Assembly (NCBI RefSeq): GCF_900104705.1
Contig: NZ_LT629734.1
Coordinates: 2,232,001-2,296,000 of the forward strand
Source: Agrococcus carbonis
GTDB lineage: Bacteria > Actinomycetota > Actinomycetes > Actinomycetales > Microbacteriaceae
Reading direction: 5' to 3'
DNA: 64,000 nt
Below the pieces are notes generated by a model that did not search any database, was not told the origin of the DNA, and worked only from the letters and a program-made list of their open reading frames with translations. The stretch's first letter is position 1. Each line of letters starts with the position of its first letter. Shown here one piece after another: positions 9,804 to 18,193 of the stretch. A program made the translations under genes and the position numbers.

Positions 9804-11504
9804 CTACGGCCAGCTCGGCGGCCAGTAGCGCAGCCGGATCTGCGGCTCGGGCAGCGCGATGCCGTACCAGACCGGCAGGAACCACAGCGAGACGGCGATG
9901 CTGACGACGACGATCACGGCGATCGCCGCCCAGCCGGCGGCGCGGCGCTCGAGCGCGTCGTGCGCGGTCGCGGCGGCGGCTGCGGCCGGCGGCGACGGCA
10001 CGGCCGCCGCGACGTCCGTCTCGAGCGGGCCCACCGCATCCGCCCCCCGCCGCCCCGGCGGCCCGACGAGCTGCCGCAGCGCGTAGGCGAGGGCGATGAC
10101 GACGAACGGCAGCATGACGATCGCGTAGAAGAAGAAGATCGTGCGGTCGGGGAAGAGCAGCCACGGCACCCAGCCGGCCGCGACGCCGAGCAGCAGGAAG
10201 CCGGCGACCGGGTCGAGCGTGCGGCCGAAGTGGAACAGCAGGAAGGCGAGCGCGAGGACGCCCGCGTACCAGACGAGCAGGTTGGGCACCGCCGTGATCC
10301 ACCACACGCCCGCCTCGGTCGTCGCCATCTCGAAGCCCGTGGGGCGGCCGAGCCACAGCCACTCGATCGCGGGCGACTGGTACGCGTGATCCTTCGTGAG
10401 GCCGACGTGGAAGCCGAGCTGCTGCGCGTGGTACATCCACAGCGACTGCAGCCCGAGCGGCACCCACGCGAGCAGCCCGCCCCAGCGCAGGTCGGCGCGC
10501 TCGAGCGCGAGCTGCGAGCCCCAACCGCCGTCGAACCAGCCGACGTAGCTCGCGACGTAGACGACGAGCGCGGGGCCGACGAGCAGCACGAAGCTCGTCG
10601 GCGCCTGCGTCAGCAGCGTGCCGATCCAGGGGTGGCGGAAGCCCGCGCGACGGCGGTCGAGCGCATCCGATGCCACGATCCAGAGGCCGAACACCGCGAG
10701 GAACACCGCGCCCGACCACTTCGTCGCGCACGCGGCGCCGAGCAGCACGCCGGCGATCACGATCCACGGCCGGCTCCACATCGCCGCGCCGAAGCGGCGG
10801 GTCCGAGCGGCGAGCGCGCGCACCGTGCGCGCGGGCGATCCGCGGCGGTCGAGCAGCAGCGCGCCGGCGCCCGCGAGCACGAAGACGGCGAGGATGCCGT
10901 CGAGCAGCGCCGTGCGGCTCATCACGATCGCGAGCCCGTCGATCGCCATCCACAGGCCCGCGAGCGACGCGAACGCCACCGAGCGCGTGAGGCCGCGCGC
11001 GATCGCGTAGGTGAGGCCGACGAGCGCGATGCCGGCGAGCGCGCTCGGCAGGCGCCACCAGGACGGGTCGGCCATGCCGAAGACCGCCATCGCCATGCCG
11101 ATGATCCACTTGCCGAGCGGCGGGTGCACGACGTAGTCGGGCTCGGCGGTCAGCGCACCCGGATCGCCCGCCTCGAAGCGCTCGTCGGCGCCCTCGCCCC
11201 ACTCGCCCTCGTAGCCGAGCTGCCACACCGACCACGCCTCCTTGACGTAGTACGTCTCGTCGAAGACCAGCAGGTGGGGGTGGCCGAGCGCGGTGAGGCG
11301 CGCGACGGCGGCGAGCGCGAGGATCGCGACGGGCGCCGCGATCTCGAGCCGTCGGCGGATGCGGGGCTCGCGCACGCGCGCCTCGAGCCGCCCGTACGCC
11401 GCGGTCGCCCGCTCGAGCCGCGACGGTGAGGGCGCCTCCGGCAGGCGGTCGCCGCCCGCGCCGACGACCGCGTCGTCGGGCTCGGCGGCGCGCGGAAGGG
11501 TCAC
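9804..11504 (-). CDS. Dolichyl-phosphate-mannose--protein mannosyltransferase (GT39 / PMT)
   Basis: 566-residue polytopic membrane glycosyltransferase that transfers mannose from polyprenyl-phosphate-mannose to Ser/Thr of exported proteins. The catalytic Asp-Glu pair is Asp82-Glu83 in LVFDETYYVKEAWS, in the first external loop. YVVHPPLGKWIIG and the C-terminal series of hydrophobic helices (FLLFHFGRTLDPVAGFLLLG and others) match actinobacterial PMT. The GTG at VTLPRAAEP is chosen; CACAAT stands six bases before it (near-leaderless pattern). The gene is divergent from rsmI, a common actinobacterial arrangement. Confidence 0.92.
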   Translation of the reverse strand: MTLPRAAEPDDAVVGAGGDRLPEAPSPSRLERATAAYGRLEARVREPRIRRRLEIAAPVAILALAAVARLTALGHPHLLVFDETYYVKEAWSVWQLGYEGEWGEGADERFEAGDPGALTAEPDYVVHPPLGKWIIGMAMAVFGMADPSWWRLPSALAGIALVGLTYAIARGLTRSVAFASLAGLWMAIDGLAIVMSRTALLDGILAVFVLAGAGALLLDRRGSPARTVRALAARTRRFGAAMWSRPWIVIAGVLLGAACATKWSGAVFLAVFGLWIVASDALDRRRAGFRHPWIGTLLTQAPTSFVLLVGPALVVYVASYVGWFDGGWGSQLALERADLRWGGLLAWVPLGLQSLWMYHAQQLGFHVGLTKDHAYQSPAIEWLWLGRPTGFEMATTEAGVWWITAVPNLLVWYAGVLALAFLLFHFGRTLDPVAGFLLLGVAAGWVPWLLFPDRTIFFFYAIVMLPFVVIALAYALRQLVGPPGRRGADAVGPLETDVAAAVPSPPAAAAAATAHDALERRAAGWAAIAVIVVVSIAVSLWFLPVWYGIALPEPQIRLRYWPPSWP

Positions 11505-11578
11505 CCCGCGATTGTGGCATCGCTGCCTGCGCCGCTCGCCCGGCGCGCTGAGAGGCGGCAGGCCGCGTGCGGCGCCAA

Positions 11579-11584
11579 TAGCCT
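11579..11584 (+). promoter_or_regulatory. Leaderless -10 box (TAGCCT) of rsmI
   Basis: TAGCCT is followed after seven bases by the GTG start codon. Confidence 0.6.
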
Positions 11585-11591
11585 GGGCCGC

Positions 11592-12410
11592 GTGATCATC
11601 CTCGGCGCCACCCCCATCGGCAACCTCGGCGACGCGAGCGCCCGCCTGCGCGACGCCCTCGCGACCGCGCCCGTCATCGCCGCCGAGGACACCCGCACGG
11701 CCAAGCAGCTGCTGCGCGCTCTCGGCATCGACGCATCCGCGACCTTCGTCGCCCTGCACGAGCACAACGAGGATGCCGCGGCCCCCGCGCTCGTCGAGCG
11801 CGCCCGCGACGAGGACGTGCTCGTGCTGACGGATGCGGGGATGCCGACCGTGAGCGACCCGGGGTTCCGGCTCGTGCAGACGGCCGTCGCCGCGGGCGTC
11901 GAGGTGACGTGCCTGCCGGGGCCGTCCGCAGTGCTCACGGCGCTCGCACTCAGCGGCCTGCCGACCGACCGGTTCGCGTTCGACGGCTTCCTGCCGCGGA
12001 AGGCGGGGGAGCGCGACCGCTTGCTCGCGGGGCTCGAGCGCGAGGAGCGCACTCTCGTGCTCTTCGAGGCGCCGCACCGGCTCGCGGAGTCGCTCGAGGC
12101 GATCGCGCGCGCGATGCCCGAGCGCCGCATGGCGGTGTGCCGCGAGCTCACGAAGCGCTTCGAGGAGGTGCGGCGCGGCACCGCGGTCGAGCTGCTCCCG
12201 TGGGCACAGGGCGGCGTCAAGGGCGAGATCGTGCTCGTCATCGAGGGCGCGCGGCCGGCGCTGACCGGCACGGATGCCGCGGTCGAGCAGGTGCTGCGGC
12301 TGCAGGCGGGCGGGATGCGGCTGAAGGACGCCGCCGCGGAGGTGGCCGACGCCACGGGGCACGCGCGCAACGCCCTCTACCGGGCCGCGCTCACGCATCC
12401 GTCGTCCTAG
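11592..12410 (+). CDS. rsmI: 16S rRNA (cytidine1402-2'-O)-methyltransferase RsmI
   Basis: 272-residue SAM-dependent enzyme that 2'-O-methylates C1402 of 16S rRNA. It begins VIILGATPIGNLGDAS, the first signature of the tetrapyrrole-methylase fold, then AAEDTRTAKQLL, VLVLTDAGMPTVSDPG and CLPGPSAVLTALALSG. The C-terminus (RLKDAAAEVADATGHARNALY) is the usual RsmI helical tail. The start is GTG in the leaderless position. It is 50 bases upstream of metG on the same strand, which has its own leaderless promoter. Confidence 0.95.
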   Translation: MIILGATPIGNLGDASARLRDALATAPVIAAEDTRTAKQLLRALGIDASATFVALHEHNEDAAAPALVERARDEDVLVLTDAGMPTVSDPGFRLVQTAVAAGVEVTCLPGPSAVLTALALSGLPTDRFAFDGFLPRKAGERDRLLAGLEREERTLVLFEAPHRLAESLEAIARAMPERRMAVCRELTKRFEEVRRGTAVELLPWAQGGVKGEIVLVIEGARPALTGTDAAVEQVLRLQAGGMRLKDAAAEVADATGHARNALYRAALTHPSS

Positions 12411-12447
12411 CGCGCATCCGGCGTCCAGGCCGCGGAGGACTGGCTCG

Positions 12448-12453
12448 TAGACT
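12448..12453 (+). promoter_or_regulatory. Leaderless -10 box (TAGACT) of metG
   Basis: TAGACT lies seven bases before the metG ATG; no ribosome-binding site is visible. Confidence 0.6.
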
Positions 12454-12460
12454 GGACCCC

Positions 12461-14011
12461 ATGCCCGAGCGCTTCACCGTCACGACGCCGATCTACTACG
12501 TCAACGACGTGCCGCACATCGGCCACGCCTACAACGAGGTGGCCACCGACGTGCTCGCGCGCTGGCACCGCATGCGCGGCGACGACACCTTCATGCTCAC
12601 CGGCACCGACGAGCACGGGCAGAAGATCATGCGCACCGCCGTCGCGAACGGCGCGACGCCGCAGGAATGGACCGACCGGCTCGTCGAGACCGCGTGGCTG
12701 CCGCAGCTCGAGCTGCTGAACATCGCCAACGACGACTTCATCCGCACGACGAGCGAGCGCCACAAGGCGGGCGTGCGCCTCTTCCTCGAGCGGCTCAAGG
12801 AGGCCGGGTACATCTACCACGGCGAGTTCGAGGGCCAGTACTGCGTGGGCTGCGAGGAGTACAAGACGGCGAACGACCTCGTGCCCGGCACGGGCGAGTT
12901 CGAGGGCCAGCAGGTGTGCGCCATCCACTCGCGCCCCACCGAGACGGTGCACGAGGCGAACTACTTCTTCAAGCTCTCCGAGTTCGGCGACCGGCTGCTC
13001 GCCCTCTACGACGAGCGCCCCGACTACGTGCAGCCCGAGCACGTGCGCAACGAGGTGCGGCAGTTCGTCAAGCAGGGCCTCACCGACCTCTCGATCAGCC
13101 GCAACACCTTCGACTGGGGCATCAAGGTGCCGTGGGACGAGTCGCACGTCGTCTACGTGTGGTTCGAGGCGCTGCTCAACTACATCACCGCGATCGGCTA
13201 CGGCGTCGACGAGGAGCAGTTCGAGCGCCGCTGGCCGGCGACCCACATCGTCGGCAAGGACATCGCGCGCTTCCACGCCGTCATCTGGCCCGCGATGCAG
13301 ATGGCGGCGGGCCTGCCCATCTCGGAGCACGTCTTCGGCCACGGCTGGCTGCTCGTCGGCGGCGAGAAGATGTCGAAGTCGAAGGCCACCGGCATCGAGC
13401 CGCGCCAGATCACCGAGGTGTTCGGCGTCGACGCGTTCCGGTACTACTTCATGTCGGCGATCGCGTTCGGCTCCGACGGCTCGTTCTCGTGGGAGGACCT
13501 CGACGCCCGCTACCACGCCGAGCTCGCCAACGGCCTCGGGAACCTCGCCTCGCGCGTCATCGCGATGGTGCACAAGTACTGCGACGGCGTCGTGCCCGAG
13601 GTGATCCCGGATGCTGAGATCGCGACCCTGATGGCGGATGCGGTGGGTCGCGCGGACCGCGCGATCGACACGTTCCAGATCCACGACGCCGTCGACGCCG
13701 CGATGGCGATCGTCGAGCGGCTCAACGGGTACATCACCGAGCAGGCGCCCTGGGTGCTCGCGAAGGACGAGGAGCAGCGCCTGCGCCTGCAGGCGGTGCT
13801 CGCGACGAACGTGCAGGGCATCGGCGCCGCCGCGATCCTGCTCGCGCCCGTCATGCCCGAGACGGCGCAGAAGCTGTGGGCGGCGGTCGGCGGCGAGGGC
13901 GAGGTGTCGGCGCAGCAGATCCGCGAGGCGCACCAGTGGCGCGGCACCGGCCGCGTGACGACCGTGCCGCCGCTCTTCCCGCGCGTCGAGCAGTCGCAGC
14001 CCGCGAGCTGA
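12461..14011 (+). CDS. metG: Methionyl-tRNA synthetase
   Basis: 516-residue class I synthetase that charges tRNA-Met. HIGH appears as HIGHAYNEV (about residue 17) and KMSKS as GGEKMSKSKATG (about residue 305). The connective peptide holds a Cys cluster (YCVGCEEY, then VCAIH) suited to zinc. It lacks the C-terminal EMAP-like dimerisation domain, as in mycobacterial-type MetRS. Anticodon recognition region is the C-terminal helical bundle (AIVERLNGYITEQAPW). Confidence 0.97.
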   Translation: MPERFTVTTPIYYVNDVPHIGHAYNEVATDVLARWHRMRGDDTFMLTGTDEHGQKIMRTAVANGATPQEWTDRLVETAWLPQLELLNIANDDFIRTTSERHKAGVRLFLERLKEAGYIYHGEFEGQYCVGCEEYKTANDLVPGTGEFEGQQVCAIHSRPTETVHEANYFFKLSEFGDRLLALYDERPDYVQPEHVRNEVRQFVKQGLTDLSISRNTFDWGIKVPWDESHVVYVWFEALLNYITAIGYGVDEEQFERRWPATHIVGKDIARFHAVIWPAMQMAAGLPISEHVFGHGWLLVGGEKMSKSKATGIEPRQITEVFGVDAFRYYFMSAIAFGSDGSFSWEDLDARYHAELANGLGNLASRVIAMVHKYCDGVVPEVIPDAEIATLMADAVGRADRAIDTFQIHDAVDAAMAIVERLNGYITEQAPWVLAKDEEQRLRLQAVLATNVQGIGAAAILLAPVMPETAQKLWAAVGGEGEVSAQQIREAHQWRGTGRVTTVPPLFPRVEQSQPAS

Positions 14012-14081
14012 GCGGAGCAGGCTCGCGTCGGCGTCGGCGCGAGGGATGACCTGCCAGGCGGCCGGTGCCACGATGGGGCGC

Positions 14082-14549
14082 ATGACCGAGACGACCCATG
14101 ACCGCGTCGGCGAGCAGTCGATCGTGCACCGCCGCGAGTTCGACGCCCCGCCGTTCGTCGTGCAGCGCGCCTTCACGACCGCCGAGCTCTTCGCCCAGTG
14201 GATGGGACCGCGCGGTTCGACGATGCGCATCCAGCACTTCGACGCGCGCACGGGCGGCTCGTTCGACTACGTCGTCGAGGCGGGCGGCGACTGGCGCTTC
14301 TGGGGCTCGTACCACGAGGTCGTCGCGGGGCGGATCGTGCACACGTGGGAGTTCCAGGAGGAGCCCGCGCACCCGACCCTCGAGGTGCTCGAGTTCCGCG
14401 AGCTGCCGGGCGGGCGCACGGCGCTCGAGGTCACGTCGACGTACGCGTCGAAGGCGGACTGCGACGCGATGGTGGCGTCGGGCATCGACAGCGGCATGGA
14501 CGGCGACTTCGAGCGGCTCGACGAGGTGCTGGCGCGGCTCGCGCACTGA
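14082..14549 (+). CDS. SRPBCC / activator of Hsp90 ATPase-like (AHSA1) protein
   Basis: 155-residue AHSA1-type START-like fold. RREFDAPPFVVQRAFTTAELFAQWMGP is the typical first strand-helix, followed by GGSFDYVVEAGGDWRFWGSYHEVV and a C-terminal helix MDGDFERLDEVLARL. Such proteins are usually small-ligand binders of unknown role. The ATG at MTETTHD is chosen; CACGAT stands seven bases upstream, a near match to the leaderless pattern. It is not similar enough to the SRPBCC gene near 2.5 kb to call them recent duplicates. Confidence 0.85.
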   Translation: MTETTHDRVGEQSIVHRREFDAPPFVVQRAFTTAELFAQWMGPRGSTMRIQHFDARTGGSFDYVVEAGGDWRFWGSYHEVVAGRIVHTWEFQEEPAHPTLEVLEFRELPGGRTALEVTSTYASKADCDAMVASGIDSGMDGDFERLDEVLARLAH

Positions 14550-14585
14550 GGGCTGCGGGGGAGCGGCTTCGGTCTCGTGACGCGG

Positions 14586-14662
14586 GCGGCCTGCGGCCGC
14601 GCGCTCCTCGACCTGCGGGGTGGCGGGTGCGGCCTGCGGCCGCGCGCTCCTCGGCCTGCGGG
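14586..14662. repeat. Two-copy 34-bp direct repeat between convergent genes
   Basis: A 25-base G+C-rich word starting GCGGCCTGCGGCCG is identical at 14586 and 14629, and the match extends nine bases further with one mismatch. Copies are 43 bases apart. It fills the gap between two convergent genes; function unknown. Confidence 0.7.
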
Positions 14663-14683
14663 CTGACCCGGCGCGCGCGGGCG

Positions 14684-15223
14684 CTACGGCGCGGGGAGCT
14701 CGAGGGTGAAGTCCCCGTCGACGCCCGTGATCGCGACCGCGATGCCGCCCCGCGCGTCGATGTCGCCCGGCACCTCGATCTCGTAGGTGCGCACCGCCGC
14801 GGGCTCCTCGCACACCTCGGCCTCGGCGAACGCGACCGCGAGCCGCGTCGACGACTCGGCCGCCGCATCCGTCATCGCCCAGCACCGGTCGGTCGCGGGC
14901 AGCGACACCGCGATGACGTCGGGCGCGTCGAGCCACGAGGCGACCGCGCCGAGCCGCAGCACGTCATCGACCGACGCGCCGCCGCCCGAGGGCAGCCCGG
15001 GCGAACCCGCGTCGAGCCGCATGGTCGCGTCGGCGCTCAGCGCGCTCTGCTCGGCGCCCGACGCATCCGAGCCGGCGTCCTCCGGGCCGGGCGTCGGCGG
15101 CGCCGTGGCCGCGGGCGCATCGACCGCCGCGTGCTCGGCGTCGCCCGTCGTCCCGACGGATCCGCATCCCGCCGCCATCAGCACGGCGGCGAGCGCAGCG
15201 GTGAGGGTCACGGTTCTGGGCAT
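14684..15223 (-). CDS. Small lipoprotein with Cys-pair domain
   Basis: 179-residue predicted lipoprotein. A signal peptide (MPRTVTLTAALAAVLMAAGC) ends in a lipobox with Cys20 as the lipidated residue. A Pro/Ala/Ser-rich linker follows to about residue 80. The C-terminal domain has a Trp (SWLDAPDVIAVSL), then Cys114 and Cys138, echoing the two lipoproteins encoded at 16.4 and 17.1 kb. I do not recognise a named family. The ATG has AGGAGG upstream. It is convergent with the SRPBCC gene and divergent from tatD. Confidence 0.7.
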   Translation of the reverse strand: MPRTVTLTAALAAVLMAAGCGSVGTTGDAEHAAVDAPAATAPPTPGPEDAGSDASGAEQSALSADATMRLDAGSPGLPSGGGASVDDVLRLGAVASWLDAPDVIAVSLPATDRCWAMTDAAAESSTRLAVAFAEAEVCEEPAAVRTYEIEVPGDIDARGGIAVAITGVDGDFTLELPAP

Positions 15224-15356
15224 GCGGAAACGGCCTCCTGTCCAATCGGATGCGGCGACCATGGTGCCACCCGATCCCTAGCGCTGGCTGGACGTGCCGG
15301 CGGCGGGTCGCGGACGCGGGCGAAGCGAGGCTCGGCGGACCCAGGCTCGGCGAACC

Positions 15357-15362
15357 TAGGCT
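15357..15362 (+). promoter_or_regulatory. Leaderless -10 box (TAGGCT) of tatD
   Basis: TAGGCT is six bases before the ATG. Confidence 0.55.
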
Positions 15363-15368
15363 GGGAGC

Positions 15369-16307
15369 ATGCCCGAGAGCCACGACGGAACCGCACCCAT
15401 CCGCCTGCCCGACGAGCCGCGCGAGACCGTGCTGCCCGGCGGCGAGTACATCCGCGAGCGGCACGACGACGGCAAGCGCGACATGACGCGGCCGCCGGAA
15501 CCGGAGCCCCTCGGCGTGCCGATCTACGACAACCACACCCACCTCGAGATCAAGGACGGCGAGGCGTTCTCGTACGCGGATGCGCTGGATGCGGCCGGGC
15601 GCGCGGGCGTCGCGGGCGTCATCCAGGTGGGCGGCGACGTCGAGTCCTCCGAGTGGTCGGCGGCGCTCGCGGCGCAGGATGCGCGTGTGCTCGCGGCCGT
15701 CGCGATCCACCCCAACGAGGCGCCGGGCTACGCGAGCGCCGGGACGCTCGACGACGCGCTCGCGACCATCGACGCGCTCGCCGCGCAGCCGCGCGTGCGG
15801 GCGGTGGGGGAGACGGGCCTCGACTTCTTCCGCACCGGCGACGACGGACGGCGGGCGCAGCACGAGTCGTTCGAGGCGCACATCGACATCGCGAAGCGGC
15901 ACGGCATCGCGCTGCAGATCCACGACCGCGACGCGCACGACGCGGTCGTCGAGACGCTCCTGCGGGTCGGCGCGCCCGAGACGACCGTCTTCCACTGCTT
16001 CTCGGGCGACGAGCACCTCGCGCGGATCGCGGCCGAGCACGGCTGGTACCTCTCGTTCGCCGGGACCGTCACGTTCTCGAACGCGAAGAACCTGCACCGG
16101 GCGCTCGCGGTCGCCGACCGCAGCCGCATCCTCGTCGAGACGGATGCGCCGTTCCTGACCCCGGCGCCGTTCCGCGGGCGGCCCAACAGCCCCTACCTCA
16201 CGCCGCTCACGGTGCGCTCGATGGCCGAGCGCCTCGGCGTCGACGCCGACGAGCTCGCGGCCGAGACGGCCGAGAACACGCTGCGCGCCTACGGCAGCTG
16301 GGACTGA
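15369..16307 (+). CDS. tatD: TatD family metal-dependent hydrolase / DNase
   Basis: 312-residue TIM-barrel metalloenzyme. The metal-binding residues are visible: DNHTHLE (HxH), AVGETGLDFF (Glu), LQIHDRDAHDAV (His), TVFHCFSG (His) and LVETDAPFL (Asp). The family has 3'-5' exonuclease activity and acts in DNA repair or turnover. An N-terminal extension of about 50 polar residues (MPESHDGTAPIRLPDEP...) precedes the barrel, as in other actinobacterial members. Directly upstream of rsmA after the lipoprotein pair; tatD-rsmA-ispE is a conserved actinobacterial order, here interrupted. Confidence 0.93.
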   Translation: MPESHDGTAPIRLPDEPRETVLPGGEYIRERHDDGKRDMTRPPEPEPLGVPIYDNHTHLEIKDGEAFSYADALDAAGRAGVAGVIQVGGDVESSEWSAALAAQDARVLAAVAIHPNEAPGYASAGTLDDALATIDALAAQPRVRAVGETGLDFFRTGDDGRRAQHESFEAHIDIAKRHGIALQIHDRDAHDAVVETLLRVGAPETTVFHCFSGDEHLARIAAEHGWYLSFAGTVTFSNAKNLHRALAVADRSRILVETDAPFLTPAPFRGRPNSPYLTPLTVRSMAERLGVDADELAAETAENTLRAYGSWD

Positions 16308-16382
16308 CGCGCACGCCGCCGCGCCCGCGGGCCGAGGCGCCGGGCGGCGCGGCGCCGCGGCGGGCGAGCGCGACGCCGCGCC

Positions 16383-16931
16383 TCAGCCGCCCATCGCGGG
16401 GCGGATCTCGACGGTGATCTCGTCGTCCTCGGCGCTCCAGCCGTCGATGCGCGCCGTCGTCACCGACGCATCCGCACCCCGCACGTCGAACGCCCAGCCG
16501 AAGACGCGCAGGTCGGCGGTGCACGAGACCCCGTCGCCCGGCTCCTCGAACTCGAGCTCGAGGCGGCCGTCGTCGACCTCGGCGCTCTCGCCGGTCGGCT
16601 GGCACGCCTCGCTGCCGCTGCCGGTGCCGAACACCTGCACCGTCGAGCGGTCGCCGGCCCACACCACGATCGGGTCGCCGCCGTCGAAGTCGTCGATGCT
16701 GAAGCCGCGCAGCACCGCCTCGTCGGTGATGCGCTCGGGCGGCGCCGCGGCCTCGGCGCTCGGTGACGGGCTCGAGCCGCCCTGCGCCGACGACGAGGCC
16801 GTCGCGGTCGCGGTGCTCGGGGCCGCGGGCGCGGCCGTCTCGGCGGGGCCGCCGGCCGAGGCGCAGCCGGTCAGCGCCGCTGCCGTGAGGGCGGCGACGC
16901 CGACGAGGGTGTTCGGGAAGCTCGATCGCAT
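16383..16931 (-). CDS. Small lipoprotein with Cys-pair domain
   Basis: 182-residue predicted lipoprotein. Signal peptide with lipobox ALTGC (Cys23), then an Ala/Ser/Thr/Pro-rich linker to about residue 65. The C-terminal domain has GTGSGSEACQPTG (Cys110) and VSCTADLRVFGWAF (Cys137), closely matching the repeats of the next lipoprotein (GSGVEACVPQP and CSADLHLYGWEL). The ATG follows AAGGAG. Same strand and 155 bases downstream of the related gene, so it arose by tandem duplication and may be co-transcribed. No known domain recognised. Confidence 0.72.
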   Translation of the reverse strand: MRSSFPNTLVGVAALTAAALTGCASAGGPAETAAPAAPSTATATASSSAQGGSSPSPSAEAAAPPERITDEAVLRGFSIDDFDGGDPIVVWAGDRSTVQVFGTGSGSEACQPTGESAEVDDGRLELEFEEPGDGVSCTADLRVFGWAFDVRGADASVTTARIDGWSAEDDEITVEIRPAMGG

Positions 16932-17086
16932 GGGTGCGTGCTCCTTCGCATCGCGGCCCACGTCGCTCGCGGGTGGTTCCGCGTGCGCCCCACCGTGTCG
17001 GACGTGGCTGGACGCGCCCTGGACGTCCGACGATCCCGGACGCCCCGCACGGCGCATCCGGCCCGCCGCGCGAGCGGTCGTCGGGG

Positions 17087-18091
17087 TCAACGCCCCTCGA
17101 GCACGTCGCCCGGCTCGAGCGTCACCGTCGCCGCGGCGCCGTCCGCTCCGGCGCCCGTGATCGTCACCTCGACCGGCATGGTCGCCGAGACCGGCTCGGC
17201 GAGCGGCAGCTCCCAGCCGTAGAGGTGCAGGTCGGCGCTGCAGTCGCGGTCGCCGGTCGGGTACTCGAAGGCCACGTGGATCGCGCCGGGACCGGGCGAC
17301 GTCGCGCCGATCGGCTGCGGCACGCACGCCTCGACGCCGGAGCCGCCGAGGAGCACCGCGAGCGAGACGCCGGGCTCGAGCCACCGCACCGCGACCGCGG
17401 GATCCTCGCGCGGGTCGACGATCGACACGTCGGGCAGCAGCGTCTCGGGGAGCGCGCTCGGCTCGGGCATGGGGCCGGCGGGCGGCACCTCGCTCGGCTG
17501 CGGGTCGGCGGTCGCCTGGCCCGGGTCCGCGGCGGGCGCCGCGAGCAGGTCGTCGGGCCCGATCTCGACCTCGGTCGTCGCGCCGTCGCCGCGCAGGTCG
17601 ACCAGGCGCACCGCGAGCGGGGCATTCCCGTCGACGGGCGCGGGGAGGCCGAGCTCCCAGCCGTGCAGCGTGAAGTCGGCCGTGCACGCCATCGCGGGGT
17701 CGGGCGGGTCGAAGCGCACGCTCACCGCACCGTCCGTCTCGGCCTCCGCCGCGTGCGGCTGGGGGATGCAGCCGCCTCCGCCGCCCGAGCCGCCGATGAC
17801 GACGGCGATCGACTCGCCCGCGGCGAGCCAGCGGACGACGACCCCATCGGTCGCGACGGCGTCGAAGAGGCCGTCGGCGCTCAGCAACTCCGCGCCGAGC
17901 GGCACGGGGCCGGCGCCGGCGCCCGCGGTCGGCGTCGGCGGAGCTGCGGGCCCGCCGCTCGCGCACCCGGCCAGCAGCGCGGCCGCACCGGTGAGGGCGA
18001 CGGCCGCGAGCATCCGCCCGGTCGTGCCGCGCCGCAGGATCGAGCCGCCGCGACGGGCGCGGGGGATGAGGGCGGGCGTCGTGCCGACCAT
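17087..18091 (-). CDS. Lipoprotein with two tandem Cys-pair domains
   Basis: 334-residue predicted lipoprotein; lipobox ALLAGC with Cys43 after an unusually long, Arg-rich N-region. Two homologous halves follow. Repeat 1 (about 68-182) has WLAAGESIAVVIGGSG, Cys108, then CTADFTLHGWEL with Cys136. Repeat 2 (about 218-331) has WLEPGVSLAVLLGGSG, Cys256, then CSADLHLYGWEL with Cys284. The Cys-Cys spacing is 28 in both. A Pro-rich linker joins them. AAGGAGG precedes the ATG. The Cys pairs are likely disulfides outside the membrane. Function unknown. Confidence 0.75.
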   Translation of the reverse strand: MVGTTPALIPRARRGGSILRRGTTGRMLAAVALTGAAALLAGCASGGPAAPPTPTAGAGAGPVPLGAELLSADGLFDAVATDGVVVRWLAAGESIAVVIGGSGGGGGCIPQPHAAEAETDGAVSVRFDPPDPAMACTADFTLHGWELGLPAPVDGNAPLAVRLVDLRGDGATTEVEIGPDDLLAAPAADPGQATADPQPSEVPPAGPMPEPSALPETLLPDVSIVDPREDPAVAVRWLEPGVSLAVLLGGSGVEACVPQPIGATSPGPGAIHVAFEYPTGDRDCSADLHLYGWELPLAEPVSATMPVEVTITGAGADGAAATVTLEPGDVLEGR

Positions 18092-18181
18092 GGCGTCCTC
18101 CTTCGGACCGTGCGCCGCTGGGGCCGGCGCAGCACCATTGTCGCGGATCGCGCTGTGCGATCACTGCCGCCGCGCTCGGCA

Positions 18182-18187
18182 TAGGCT
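18182..18187 (+). promoter_or_regulatory. Leaderless -10 box (TAGGCT) of rsmA
   Basis: TAGGCT is six bases before the GTG start of rsmA. Confidence 0.6.
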
Positions 18188-18193
18188 CGACGC

